Source: Bdellovibrio sp. (GTDB taxonomy: Bacteria > Bdellovibrionota > Bdellovibrionia > Bdellovibrionales > Bdellovibrionaceae). Taken from it: a stretch of DNA of 32,509 nt. The stretch spans positions 1-32,509 of the forward strand of contig JAGIAF010000004.1 in NCBI GenBank assembly GCA_017745015.1. The letters are read 5' to 3'. Position numbers and translations under genes: made by a program. The notes under the pieces were generated by a model. The model worked only from the letters and a program-made list of their open reading frames with translations. It was not told where the DNA came from and ran no database searches. How positions within the stretch are numbered: the first letter of the stretch is position 1; each line of letters starts with the position of its first letter. Positions 16,405 to 24,690 of this stretch are shown in pieces.

Positions 16405-17874
16405 ATGGGATTGAAGCGCTTTTTCCACAGTATGTTACTCGTTTTTTCGATGCTATTTTTCTTTCCAGAGATCGGAAAAGCAGATCGCATTTCATGCAGC
16501 TATGATCCCAGCAGTCCTCAAGCAAATTGTCCTGCAAACTACGTTTGTCTTTCTACGGGAAGTGGGCGTTCAGCCTATGCATGTCGTCCGGCTCAATGTC
16601 AGCAAAACTATACGGAATGTCCGTCAGGGAAAGTTTTGAAATATCAAAACGGTGCTTGTACTTGTGCCGCGACTTCATCCTCTTCGACGGCTTCCGTGGG
16701 AAGTTGCCAACAACAATTGGCATCTTTGGTACAAGCTTGTAATGACTCAGTAAGCAGTGCCGATAACTACTGTGATGAAAAAAACAGTAAAGAGATGAAC
16801 TCGGTATCAAGCCAAGCATCGGCAATCGCTTTAGCCTTCTCTTCTCAAACGGCGGCCAGTGTGCAAGCGGCCTGCTCGCAATCAGCGATGTTAAGTCAGG
16901 CCGCTAATGCCGCTGTGGCTGCTTACCGCATGGCGTGTTCAGGTGCGATCGAGAGTTGTAGTTCTGCCTGTGATGCGGCGACAGCATACTATAATCAAAC
17001 GAAGGGTTGTTCTGATACCTCAACGACGACGTTGAACTCTCAGGCGACAACTTTGAAGAAGCAGTGTTTGAACTACACAGCCAGAACTGATCAAGCTCAA
17101 CAAGCTATTCAGAACTATGCTTTGACGGCATCGAATGGTGCAAACTGTGCTTCGGAAACGTCCGCTGACGATAACACACTGGCGGCGATCTGTGAGAAGA
17201 ATCCTTCTCTTGCAGGTTGTTCAAATACTATCGCTGATTGTAACAATCCATCCATGGCTTCAAACAAAGTTTGTGTCTGTGCGAAGAATCCTAACGACCC
17301 TCAATGTCTTGGTACCTCTTCGACGGTGACGGATGGTGGCAGTTTAAATACGGGCAACATGGATATGTCATCGCGTTTGACTAGCAATTCAGCTGGTGCG
17401 GAAAATTTGTTGGGTGATATTCCGGATACGCCTGGTATCGCACAAGGTAAAGCAAACGCCGGTGGCGCTGCGGGTGTCGATGGTAAGCAAGGTAATGGCG
17501 CAAACTTAGGTGGAAATTCTGACGGTCATGGCGGGGGATCTGCTGGTTCCAAAGGAGCTGCGGGTGAAGCTGAAGCCAATGGTTCTGCAGTCAATGCAGG
17601 ATTCTATGGTGGCGGCGGTGGAGGCGGCGGAAGCTGGGGTGGCGGAGACGGTTCTGGCGGCGGCGGTGGCGGCCTTTTTGGAAGTGCGGCAGCAGCTATC
17701 GCAGCAAAGGGTGGTCCGGATTTACGTCAGTTCTTGCCAGGTGGAAAACTTGCTCCAGGAGCACGCGGAATCGCGGGAGCTTCGGGACCAGATGGAATCA
17801 CTGGTCCTCATACGGATATCTGGAAAAAGGTCAACAATCGCTATCAAGTGATGTCGACCACTCTTTTACCTTAA
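16405..17874 (+). CDS. Secreted Cys/Ala/Ser-rich protein with Gly-rich C-terminal part (paralog 2)
   Basis: Signal peptide; tandem paralog of 14908-16335 with a different Cys-rich N-terminus. Confidence 0.85.
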   Translation: MGLKRFFHSMLLVFSMLFFFPEIGKADRISCSYDPSSPQANCPANYVCLSTGSGRSAYACRPAQCQQNYTECPSGKVLKYQNGACTCAATSSSSTASVGSCQQQLASLVQACNDSVSSADNYCDEKNSKEMNSVSSQASAIALAFSSQTAASVQAACSQSAMLSQAANAAVAAYRMACSGAIESCSSACDAATAYYNQTKGCSDTSTTTLNSQATTLKKQCLNYTARTDQAQQAIQNYALTASNGANCASETSADDNTLAAICEKNPSLAGCSNTIADCNNPSMASNKVCVCAKNPNDPQCLGTSSTVTDGGSLNTGNMDMSSRLTSNSAGAENLLGDIPDTPGIAQGKANAGGAAGVDGKQGNGANLGGNSDGHGGGSAGSKGAAGEAEANGSAVNAGFYGGGGGGGGSWGGGDGSGGGGGGLFGSAAAAIAAKGGPDLRQFLPGGKLAPGARGIAGASGPDGITGPHTDIWKKVNNRYQVMSTTLLP

Positions 17875-17877
17875 TGC

Positions 17878-19065
17878 TTAAATCAACGCGTGCAGACTTT
17901 CGATAGCTTGCTTACGTGCAGAAGCTTCAACTAATACAGTCACACTCATCGCACTCATAATAAGCTTGTGAGCTTGAATCTGTGCCTGATCGATTTTCTC
18001 TAAAACTCTTTGTGGAATCTCTGGTGAGGTCGCGCCTGTGCAAGTCAATGTCACAGTCGAGAAGTCTGTGCCGTGCAAAGAGAACTGCTTTTGATTTTGC
18101 AATTCGCGTTTCACCGCACCCATGATCTCTTGTGGACCTGTGAGTAGGATTTCGGTGTTGTCTTTAGAAATTTCACAATGCAAAAGTTGCGGGAAAGCGA
18201 TTTGTTTTTCTTCAAACAGATCTTGCAACTGCTTCAACGCTTTCGCGGTGTTTTTCTCTTGAGATTTGATTTCAAGAACAGTTTCGTGAGAGTTCAAAGA
18301 AAGTGCTTTGCAGGATTCAAACATATTTAATCCTTTTTTAACGAGAGTACCGTCAGAAGTTTTGCTAGAAGCCGGGCCGATGTATAAAGGTACATCGCGA
18401 AGTTTTGCCAATTCCACCGAGCGATAGTGCAGAACTTTGGCGCCCCAGAAAGTCATTTCCATCAATTGATCATAGCTCAGCTCTTGAAGAGGGCGAGCGC
18501 TTTTCACAATATTCGGATCCGCAGTGAAGACTGCCGGAACGTCTTTCAGAATTTCACAACGATCGGCTTTAAAGGCCGCCGCCATTGCAACGGCTGATGT
18601 ATCAGAGCCACCGCGACCAAGAGTTGTGATTTCTTTTGTCGTTGGCGAAACACCTTGGAAACCGGCTAAGATCACAACCTTGTCGGTTTTCAAAGCTTCT
18701 TCCACGCGGAACGCTTTCACATCTTTGATAAAGGCATTGACGTGAGAGTCATCGGTGAAAATACCGGCCTGGCTTCCCGTGAAGCTGATTGCCGGGCAAC
18801 CCAAATCATTCAACGCCATAGAAACAAGAGACATACTGATACGTTCGCCCACAGTAAGAAGCATATCCATTTCACGGCGTTGAGGATGAGAGGAAACTTG
18901 GCTGGCAAGATCAATCAGGGAGTTGGTGGTTTTTCCCATGGCGCTGACAACAACGATCAAAGAATTTTCTTTGGCTTGTTCGGCAACGCGCGCTGAGACG
19001 GCTTTGATCTTTTCAGGATCAGCAAGAGTGGCTCCACCATATTTCTGTACAATCAGTGGTTTCAT
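17878..19065 (-). CDS. lysC: Aspartate kinase
   Basis: VQKYGGATLADPEKI, TLGRGGSDTSAVAMAAAFKADRCEILKDVPAVFTADPNIV, C-terminal ACT-like region. Confidence 0.93.
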   Translation of the reverse strand: MKPLIVQKYGGATLADPEKIKAVSARVAEQAKENSLIVVVSAMGKTTNSLIDLASQVSSHPQRREMDMLLTVGERISMSLVSMALNDLGCPAISFTGSQAGIFTDDSHVNAFIKDVKAFRVEEALKTDKVVILAGFQGVSPTTKEITTLGRGGSDTSAVAMAAAFKADRCEILKDVPAVFTADPNIVKSARPLQELSYDQLMEMTFWGAKVLHYRSVELAKLRDVPLYIGPASSKTSDGTLVKKGLNMFESCKALSLNSHETVLEIKSQEKNTAKALKQLQDLFEEKQIAFPQLLHCEISKDNTEILLTGPQEIMGAVKRELQNQKQFSLHGTDFSTVTLTCTGATSPEIPQRVLEKIDQAQIQAHKLIMSAMSVTVLVEASARKQAIESLHALI

Positions 19066-19089
19066 TATCTTGGGGCCTTCATGCCTTCG

Positions 19090-20058
19090 CTAGTAGACAG
19101 GCGGAGATTGTTGATACACGTAGTTGGTCACCATTTTTCCAGCGCCCTTAGGAACGCGGATAAAGTGACTTGCGACCTGACGAGGAATGTATCCTAGATA
19201 CAGCTCAGCATTCAAATCTTTTAGTGATTTTCTTGTGACACCCAAGTGGTCAGCTAAGCGATCTAAATCTGTACCCCCAGGAACAGAAACGATTTCGTAC
19301 TCCAATGGATCCATCTTTTCTAAGTCGCGGAAGCCATAAAGATTCGGCGCTTTTGAAATCAACATCGCTGCTAAAATTTTCGGGACGTATTCTTGAGTTT
19401 CAGCAGGAAGTGCGGAAAGTTTAATGAGCGTCCAGTAATCTTTGGTGCCGTACTTTTTAATCTGACGACGAAGACCGTTTTCACCCATGTTGTAACTTGC
19501 TGCAACTAGATACCAAGAACCGAACTCACCATAGAGGTCTTTCAAATATTTAATTGCCGCCGATGTGCTTTTCTTCAGGTCACGGCGCTCATCCAACCAC
19601 CAAGTCTTAGACAGACCATAGCGATTGCCCGTAGGTTCGATAAACTGCCAAGGTCCCACCGCATCTGCATGGCTGATGGCGTTTGGTGCGAAACCGCTTT
19701 CGATCATCACCATATAAGCAAGATCCGTTGGAAGGCCTGAGCGTCTTAATTCAGTTTGAATGAAGGGCATGTACTTATAAGAACGTTGCAACCATTCACG
19801 GAACCACTTGTTGCCACGGCCTTGATAATAGGCGACCCACTTACTGACTTTTTTATTGTAAGTCACAGGCAGATCAAAAATCAGATTATCAGATTGAACG
19901 TGCGAAGATTTCGCCGTCAGGGCTTTCAATTTTTCCTTAAGAGTGTGGGCATTAGAAGTCGTTGGGTTCGCCGCCGCGCTTGCCGCTGCAGGATTCGTTT
20001 CTGCGTGGGCCGGAAGTGAAATTGAAATCGATAAAAGTGCTGCTACCAACGTTCTCAT
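19090..20058 (-). CDS. Lytic transglycosylase, MltD-like (SLT domain with LysM-like C-terminus)
   Basis: Signal peptide; RRSGLPTDLAYMVMIESGFAPNAISHADAVGPWQFIEPTGNRYGL; AASYNMGENGLRRQI; LDRLADHLGVTRKSLKDLN resembles LysM. Confidence 0.88.
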   Translation of the reverse strand: MRTLVAALLSISISLPAHAETNPAAASAAANPTTSNAHTLKEKLKALTAKSSHVQSDNLIFDLPVTYNKKVSKWVAYYQGRGNKWFREWLQRSYKYMPFIQTELRRSGLPTDLAYMVMIESGFAPNAISHADAVGPWQFIEPTGNRYGLSKTWWLDERRDLKKSTSAAIKYLKDLYGEFGSWYLVAASYNMGENGLRRQIKKYGTKDYWTLIKLSALPAETQEYVPKILAAMLISKAPNLYGFRDLEKMDPLEYEIVSVPGGTDLDRLADHLGVTRKSLKDLNAELYLGYIPRQVASHFIRVPKGAGKMVTNYVYQQSPPVY

Positions 20059-20239
20059 ATTCTTTCATTATGGGGTCGATTCTTTGACACTGTCGACAAA
20101 GAACTGCCAGCATCTTGTCGCCATCGACGAAGGTCTTTACACGGTCAAATCGCAGAAAACTTGAGTCCATATTATTTTTCCTAGAAGAAAGTCTAGTAGG
20201 CAGATCTTTTCCTCGACCGAAGTCGGTCCTGTCAAAAGC

Positions 20240-20255
20240 TGGCACAACGCTTGCT
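20240..20255 (+). promoter_or_regulatory. Sigma54 (RpoN) -24/-12 promoter upstream of flgF
   Basis: TGGCAC-aacgc-TTGCT with GG-N10-GC spacing, 24 bp before ATG 20280. Confidence 0.85.
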
Positions 20256-20279
20256 GCTCAACAGAGTGAGGGAGAACCG

Positions 20280-21101
20280 ATGAGCGTAAAAGGCGTCTAT
20301 ACAGCACTTAGCGGAGCCATGGCCCAAAGTACAAAACTAGATACAATCGCCAATAACTTGGCGAACGTGAACACGCCTGCATTCAAGCGTGATCAACAAC
20401 TATTCCAAGAGTACCTCACGGCCAACGAGAAGCCGCCTGAAGTGATTCAAGTCCCGCGCGACGTCGCTTCTATTGAAAGCTTTTATAATATGCAAGGTGG
20501 CGACAAGAGTTATGTCGACACTAAAGGAACGTTCACTGACTTCTCTCAAGGTGGTTTGAAGCCAACGGGTAATGCGTTGGACGTAGCCATTGATGGTAAA
20601 GGTTTCTTTGAAGTGGCCACTCCAGGTGGAGTGAAGCTGACACGTGCGGGTAACTTCACGTTGGATGGCAATGGTCAGCTTGTTACTAAAGAAGGCTACC
20701 CAGTTTTGAAGGCGGATGCAGCCGGTGGAGCAGATCCTGCTTCTCGTGTGATTCGCTTTGAAGGTAACGGCCCCGTTCAGATCTCTGACAACGGTGATGT
20801 TTACCAAGGTACTAATAATCTCGGTAAGTTATCTCTGGTCAATGTGGCAAATCCAGACTCTTTGTTGAAGCAAGGAAGTTCACTGTATGGATTTAAGCCC
20901 AACATGAATGCCGAGATCACCAACATTAACAACCCCAGCTTGAAGCAAGGGTTCTTGGAGACGTCAAACGTCAATATCGTGCAAGAGATGACGGATATGA
21001 TTTCTACCAATCGCGTGTTTGAAAGCACGCAAAAAGCCATCTCCGCCTACGATCAAATGGCAGAGAAGATGGTTAACGTTGTTGGTAAAGTTACTCCGTA
21101 A
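20280..21101 (+). CDS. flgF: Flagellar basal-body rod protein FlgF
   Basis: MSVKGVYTALSGAMAQSTKLDTIANNLANVNTPAFKRDQ; SD gagggag; first of two adjacent rod proteins. The ORF-track start at 20115 is upstream of the promoter. Confidence 0.88.
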   Translation: MSVKGVYTALSGAMAQSTKLDTIANNLANVNTPAFKRDQQLFQEYLTANEKPPEVIQVPRDVASIESFYNMQGGDKSYVDTKGTFTDFSQGGLKPTGNALDVAIDGKGFFEVATPGGVKLTRAGNFTLDGNGQLVTKEGYPVLKADAAGGADPASRVIRFEGNGPVQISDNGDVYQGTNNLGKLSLVNVANPDSLLKQGSSLYGFKPNMNAEITNINNPSLKQGFLETSNVNIVQEMTDMISTNRVFESTQKAISAYDQMAEKMVNVVGKVTP

Positions 21102-21113
21102 CCGCGGCAGCGG

Positions 21114-21156
21114 GCAGTGCCGGAGCGGCGGTAGTCGCGCAGGCTGGAGCAGATTG
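21114..21156 (+). repeat. Dispersed 3'-flanking element, copy B
   Basis: gcagtgccggagcggcggtagtcgcgcaggctggagcagattg; 38/43 identical to copy A. Confidence 0.6.
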
Positions 21157-21192
21157 TTTTTCTATTTAATGTGCATAGCGGAAGGATTCGTA

Positions 21193-21975
21193 ATGCTTAA
21201 AAGTTTGAATACTGCAGCGACAGGGATGGCGGCTCAGCAGACTAATATGGATGTTATCGCCAATAATATCGCCAACTCCTCGACTTCGGGTTTTAAAAGA
21301 TCCCGCGCGGAGTTCGAAGATCTCATGTATCAAACTCAAAAAGAGCCAGGTGCCGCTACAGGTTTGAATTCTTACTCACCAAATGGCGTGCAAACAGGTC
21401 TTGGTGTTCGTACGGCTGCGATTCAAAAAGATTTTGCGAATGGCAGTGCTCAAGTCACTAAAAATCCATTGGATATTCAGGTGGAAGGCTCAGGCTTTTT
21501 CCAAGTGATGACTCCAGATGGTGAAGTTGCTTTTACGCGTGACGGTTCATTTAAAAAAGATCCATCGGGTCGTATCGTTGATAAAAACGGCAACATTTTG
21601 CAACCTGAGATCACAGTTCCGGCTGATTCGACAGGTTTGGAAATTGCTCCAAATGGCGAAGTGCGCTCGGTGTCTGGGAATGCAGCTCCGACAACAATCG
21701 GTCAAATCGATCTTACTAATTTCGTAAATCCAGCTGGTTTGAAAGCCATGGGTAAAAACTTGTTCGGTCAAACGCCGGCCAGTGGTCAACCGGTGCAAAC
21801 TCGTCCTGGCTTGAACGGTGCGGGTTACTTGGCGCAAGGTCAACTTGAGGCCAGTAATGTGAATATCGTTGATGAAATGGTGAATATGATCACGGCTCAA
21901 CGTGCTTACGAAACAAATTCGAAAGTGATCCAAGCATCAGATCAGATGCTTCAATCTATTAACAACATGAGATAA
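21193..21975 (+). CDS. flgG: Flagellar distal rod protein FlgG
   Basis: MLKSLNTAATGMAAQQTNMDVIANNIANSSTSGFKRSRAEFEDLMYQ and ASNVNIVDEMVNMITAQRAYETNSKVIQASDQML. Confidence 0.96.
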   Translation: MLKSLNTAATGMAAQQTNMDVIANNIANSSTSGFKRSRAEFEDLMYQTQKEPGAATGLNSYSPNGVQTGLGVRTAAIQKDFANGSAQVTKNPLDIQVEGSGFFQVMTPDGEVAFTRDGSFKKDPSGRIVDKNGNILQPEITVPADSTGLEIAPNGEVRSVSGNAAPTTIGQIDLTNFVNPAGLKAMGKNLFGQTPASGQPVQTRPGLNGAGYLAQGQLEASNVNIVDEMVNMITAQRAYETNSKVIQASDQMLQSINNMR

Positions 21976-21981
21976 TAGCGA

Positions 21982-22917
21982 ATGAAGAGTGTTTTCGCTT
22001 TGCTTATAATGTTGGGAGCTCAAGCGTGGGCCGGTGGTCGTCCTGAGATTTCTATTCCCTCAACGGTGGAAGTTTCTCAACGCCCGGTATTGCGCTTGGG
22101 TGACATCGCAGTTCTGAAGAACGGGAATGAAGCATTGCTTGCGCAAATGGATGCGTTGGTGTTGCGTGACGATGCCCGCGAGTTGTTGTTATCACAACAG
22201 TTCGAATCTAAAGAATTGCTGACTAAAATTAAGCAAGCGTTGGAAGAAAACGAGGATCTGAAAGAACTCAATCCGGCGTTTAAGATTCCCACTCAAGTAA
22301 AAGTGAACTTTGCTTCGACGATGATTTCTCGCCAAGAGGTTCAACGTCGTATGACGAATTTCCTTTCCGTTCGTTGCGATACTTGCGAATACAATATCTC
22401 CATTCAATCCGTTCCTGTTCCGGCGAATCGCCAATGGGACTTGGATATGACGCAGCTTTCAGCTAAGGGCGGCTTCCTTTTGCCGGTCCGCGACGGAGAA
22501 AATCGTCAAATTAAATGGATTTCGGGAACAATTCGCGTTTCTCGATTAACCCCGGTGACGACGAAAATGATCTCACAAGGAGAGCGCGTAAACGCCCAGG
22601 ATCTTCAGATGTCTATGGTGGATGTGACCTTTGCTAAGGACTCCAGCATGCGCATTGAAGATTGCCAAGGGTTGTTGGCAGCTCGAACACTTCCCGTCGG
22701 AACTCCAGTATGGTCTTCCGATCTCAAACGTGAACCGGCAGCTAAGAGGGGACAAATTGTTAAAGCCTTGATCGGCGACGACAGTTTTGAAATCTCGGTC
22801 AATGTGCAAGCAGAGGACAATGGCTTTGTCGGGGATATTATTAAAGTAAAAAACCTGGAAACCCAAAAAGTCCTCTCGGCAGTGATCACTGAAAAAGGTG
22901 TGGTGAAGTTACAATGA
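21982..22917 (+). CDS. flgA: Flagellar P-ring assembly protein FlgA
   Basis: SAF-like C-terminus (VTTKMISQGERVNAQDLQMSMVDV...LPVGTPVWSSDLKREPAAKRGQIVKAL); between flgG and flgH. Confidence 0.88.
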   Translation: MKSVFALLIMLGAQAWAGGRPEISIPSTVEVSQRPVLRLGDIAVLKNGNEALLAQMDALVLRDDARELLLSQQFESKELLTKIKQALEENEDLKELNPAFKIPTQVKVNFASTMISRQEVQRRMTNFLSVRCDTCEYNISIQSVPVPANRQWDLDMTQLSAKGGFLLPVRDGENRQIKWISGTIRVSRLTPVTTKMISQGERVNAQDLQMSMVDVTFAKDSSMRIEDCQGLLAARTLPVGTPVWSSDLKREPAAKRGQIVKALIGDDSFEISVNVQAEDNGFVGDIIKVKNLETQKVLSAVITEKGVVKLQ

Positions 22918-23687
22918 TTAGAGAATTTAAAACCCCATTCATTAAATTACTTACGATGAGTGCCATCTTGGTATCGATGGTTCTCGCTTCAGGTTGCGCG
23001 ACAATGGATGACCTTGTGGCGAGCATCAATGGGAAGAAAGAAAACCCACCACTTGAGAAAATTCAATCAGCACCTCGCTATTCGGATTCTCAAAACATGG
23101 GTGTACCCACCGATCGTCAGTATAAAAAAATGACTCGCAATCGTATGGAAGAAGAATCTGATTTGGGTTCTAACGCCGGTTCGACGTGGGTGATGGAAGG
23201 CCAAGTCGCTTACTTGTTTGCGCAAAACAAAATGCGCAGAGAAGGCGACATGGTCAATGTGAAGTTGGATGGCAACGCGCAAAAGCAAGTTGAAACCAAA
23301 GTCGGCGTGATCAAAAAACTTTTGAAACAACTTGAAGACCAGGAAAAAGGTCCTCAAAGCAATGGTGAGTTGAGCAACGGTTTGGCAGCAAATGGCGAAG
23401 CCACTCGTGCTCCAGCCGCAGCGAAGCCTGAAGAGAAAAAAGAAGACGATAAAGAAGGTTTGGCAGATGTGAAAGACATCCCAACGAAGATTGTCGAAAA
23501 ACTTGCTGACGGTAACTACCGTGTGAAAGGCCAACAACCTTTCATGATCGGCAAGCGCGAATACAAAGTGATTTTGACGGGTCTCCTTCGTCCGGAAGAC
23601 TTTAACGATGAAGGGATTACGTCACAAAAATTGTTAGACCCTCAGTACGATGTTGTCAGCATTAGAAGGAACACAAGCAATGAATAA
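22914..23687 (+). CDS. flgH: Flagellar L-ring lipoprotein FlgH
   Basis: Lipobox LASGC; ...GQVAYLFAQNKMRREGDMVNVKL, NYRVKGQQPFMIGKREYKVILTGLLRPEDFNDEGITSQKLLD; ATGA overlap with flgA. Confidence 0.9.
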   Translation: MIREFKTPFIKLLTMSAILVSMVLASGCATMDDLVASINGKKENPPLEKIQSAPRYSDSQNMGVPTDRQYKKMTRNRMEEESDLGSNAGSTWVMEGQVAYLFAQNKMRREGDMVNVKLDGNAQKQVETKVGVIKKLLKQLEDQEKGPQSNGELSNGLAANGEATRAPAAAKPEEKKEDDKEGLADVKDIPTKIVEKLADGNYRVKGQQPFMIGKREYKVILTGLLRPEDFNDEGITSQKLLDPQYDVVSIRRNTSNE

Positions 23688-24690
23688 GCTCATTAAACTT
23701 TTCGTTTTGACAGCATTGATGGTGGCCGCAACTTTTGAAATGGCTCAAGCCGCTCGATTGAAAGACATTGCTACAATTCGCGGTGTGCGTGAGAATCAAT
23801 TGATCGGTTACGGTATCGTAGTGGGTCTTAAAGGCACTGGTGACGGTAAGAATGAATTTATGAGCAAGAGTGTCGTGCGTATGTTCGACAAACTTGGAAT
23901 GAAATTGGATTCTCCAGATTTCGCCAGCAAAAATGCGGCTGCGGTTATTATCACGGCGTCTATGCCAGCTTTTGGTAAAGCAGGAAATCCAATTGATATC
24001 ACAGTGAGTGCCATCGGCGATGCTTCGTCCTTGGCGGGTGGTACTTTGTTGCAATCTCCTTTGCGTGCTGCCAACGATCAAGTGTTTGCAGTGGCACAAG
24101 GTAATATCGTTATCGGCGGCGATCCTAAAGATGCGCACACGACATCCGGAAGAATTCCAAACGGTGCGATCATCGAACGTGATATGACAGCGGACTTTGC
24201 AACTCGCAAAATGTATCGTCTGACATTGATCAATCCTGATTTCACGACGGCGGCGCGCTCAGTGCTTACGATTAACAAAGAGTTGGGCGGTCACTATGCC
24301 TCTGCGAAAGATGCAGGAACGATCGACATCATCACTCCCTTTGCCTATGAAAATCGCGGCGTTGAATTGCTGGCGACGATTGAGTCTATCGACATCAACC
24401 CTGACATGAAGGCACGTGTCGTTGTAAATGAAAAAACCGGTACAATTGTTATCGGTGACAAAGTGAAGATCTCAAAAGTTGCTCTTTCTCATGGTTCACT
24501 TTCAGTGAAAGTGGGGGATGGCAAAAAAGGAACTGCTGACGAGAAAGTGGCAGTTCTTGAGAGCGGTGTGAGTGTCGGTGATTTGGTGCAAGCTCTAAAC
24601 AAGCTTGGCGTCTCGCCAAAGGACCTGATTACTATACTTCAGTCCATCAAAGCAGCTGGAGCTTTGCACGGGGAACTCGAAGTATTATGA
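23680..24690 (+). CDS. flgI: Flagellar P-ring protein FlgI
   Basis: AARLKDIATIRGVRENQLIGYGIVVGLKGTGDGK...; start MNKLIKLFVLTALMVAATFEMAQA overlaps the flgH end. Confidence 0.97.
   Translation: MNKLIKLFVLTALMVAATFEMAQAARLKDIATIRGVRENQLIGYGIVVGLKGTGDGKNEFMSKSVVRMFDKLGMKLDSPDFASKNAAAVIITASMPAFGKAGNPIDITVSAIGDASSLAGGTLLQSPLRAANDQVFAVAQGNIVIGGDPKDAHTTSGRIPNGAIIERDMTADFATRKMYRLTLINPDFTTAARSVLTINKELGGHYASAKDAGTIDIITPFAYENRGVELLATIESIDINPDMKARVVVNEKTGTIVIGDKVKISKVALSHGSLSVKVGDGKKGTADEKVAVLESGVSVGDLVQALNKLGVSPKDLITILQSIKAAGALHGELEVL

Noticed and set aside
14908-17874. CRISPR or satellite repeat in the paralog region
   Set aside because: The similarity is between two coding paralogs about 1.5 kb apart; no short regularly spaced repeats.
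23067-23537. 156-aa minus-strand ORF (and similar antisense ORFs across recA, flgI, flgK and lysC)
   Set aside because: Shadow ORFs of confidently identified flagellar and housekeeping genes.
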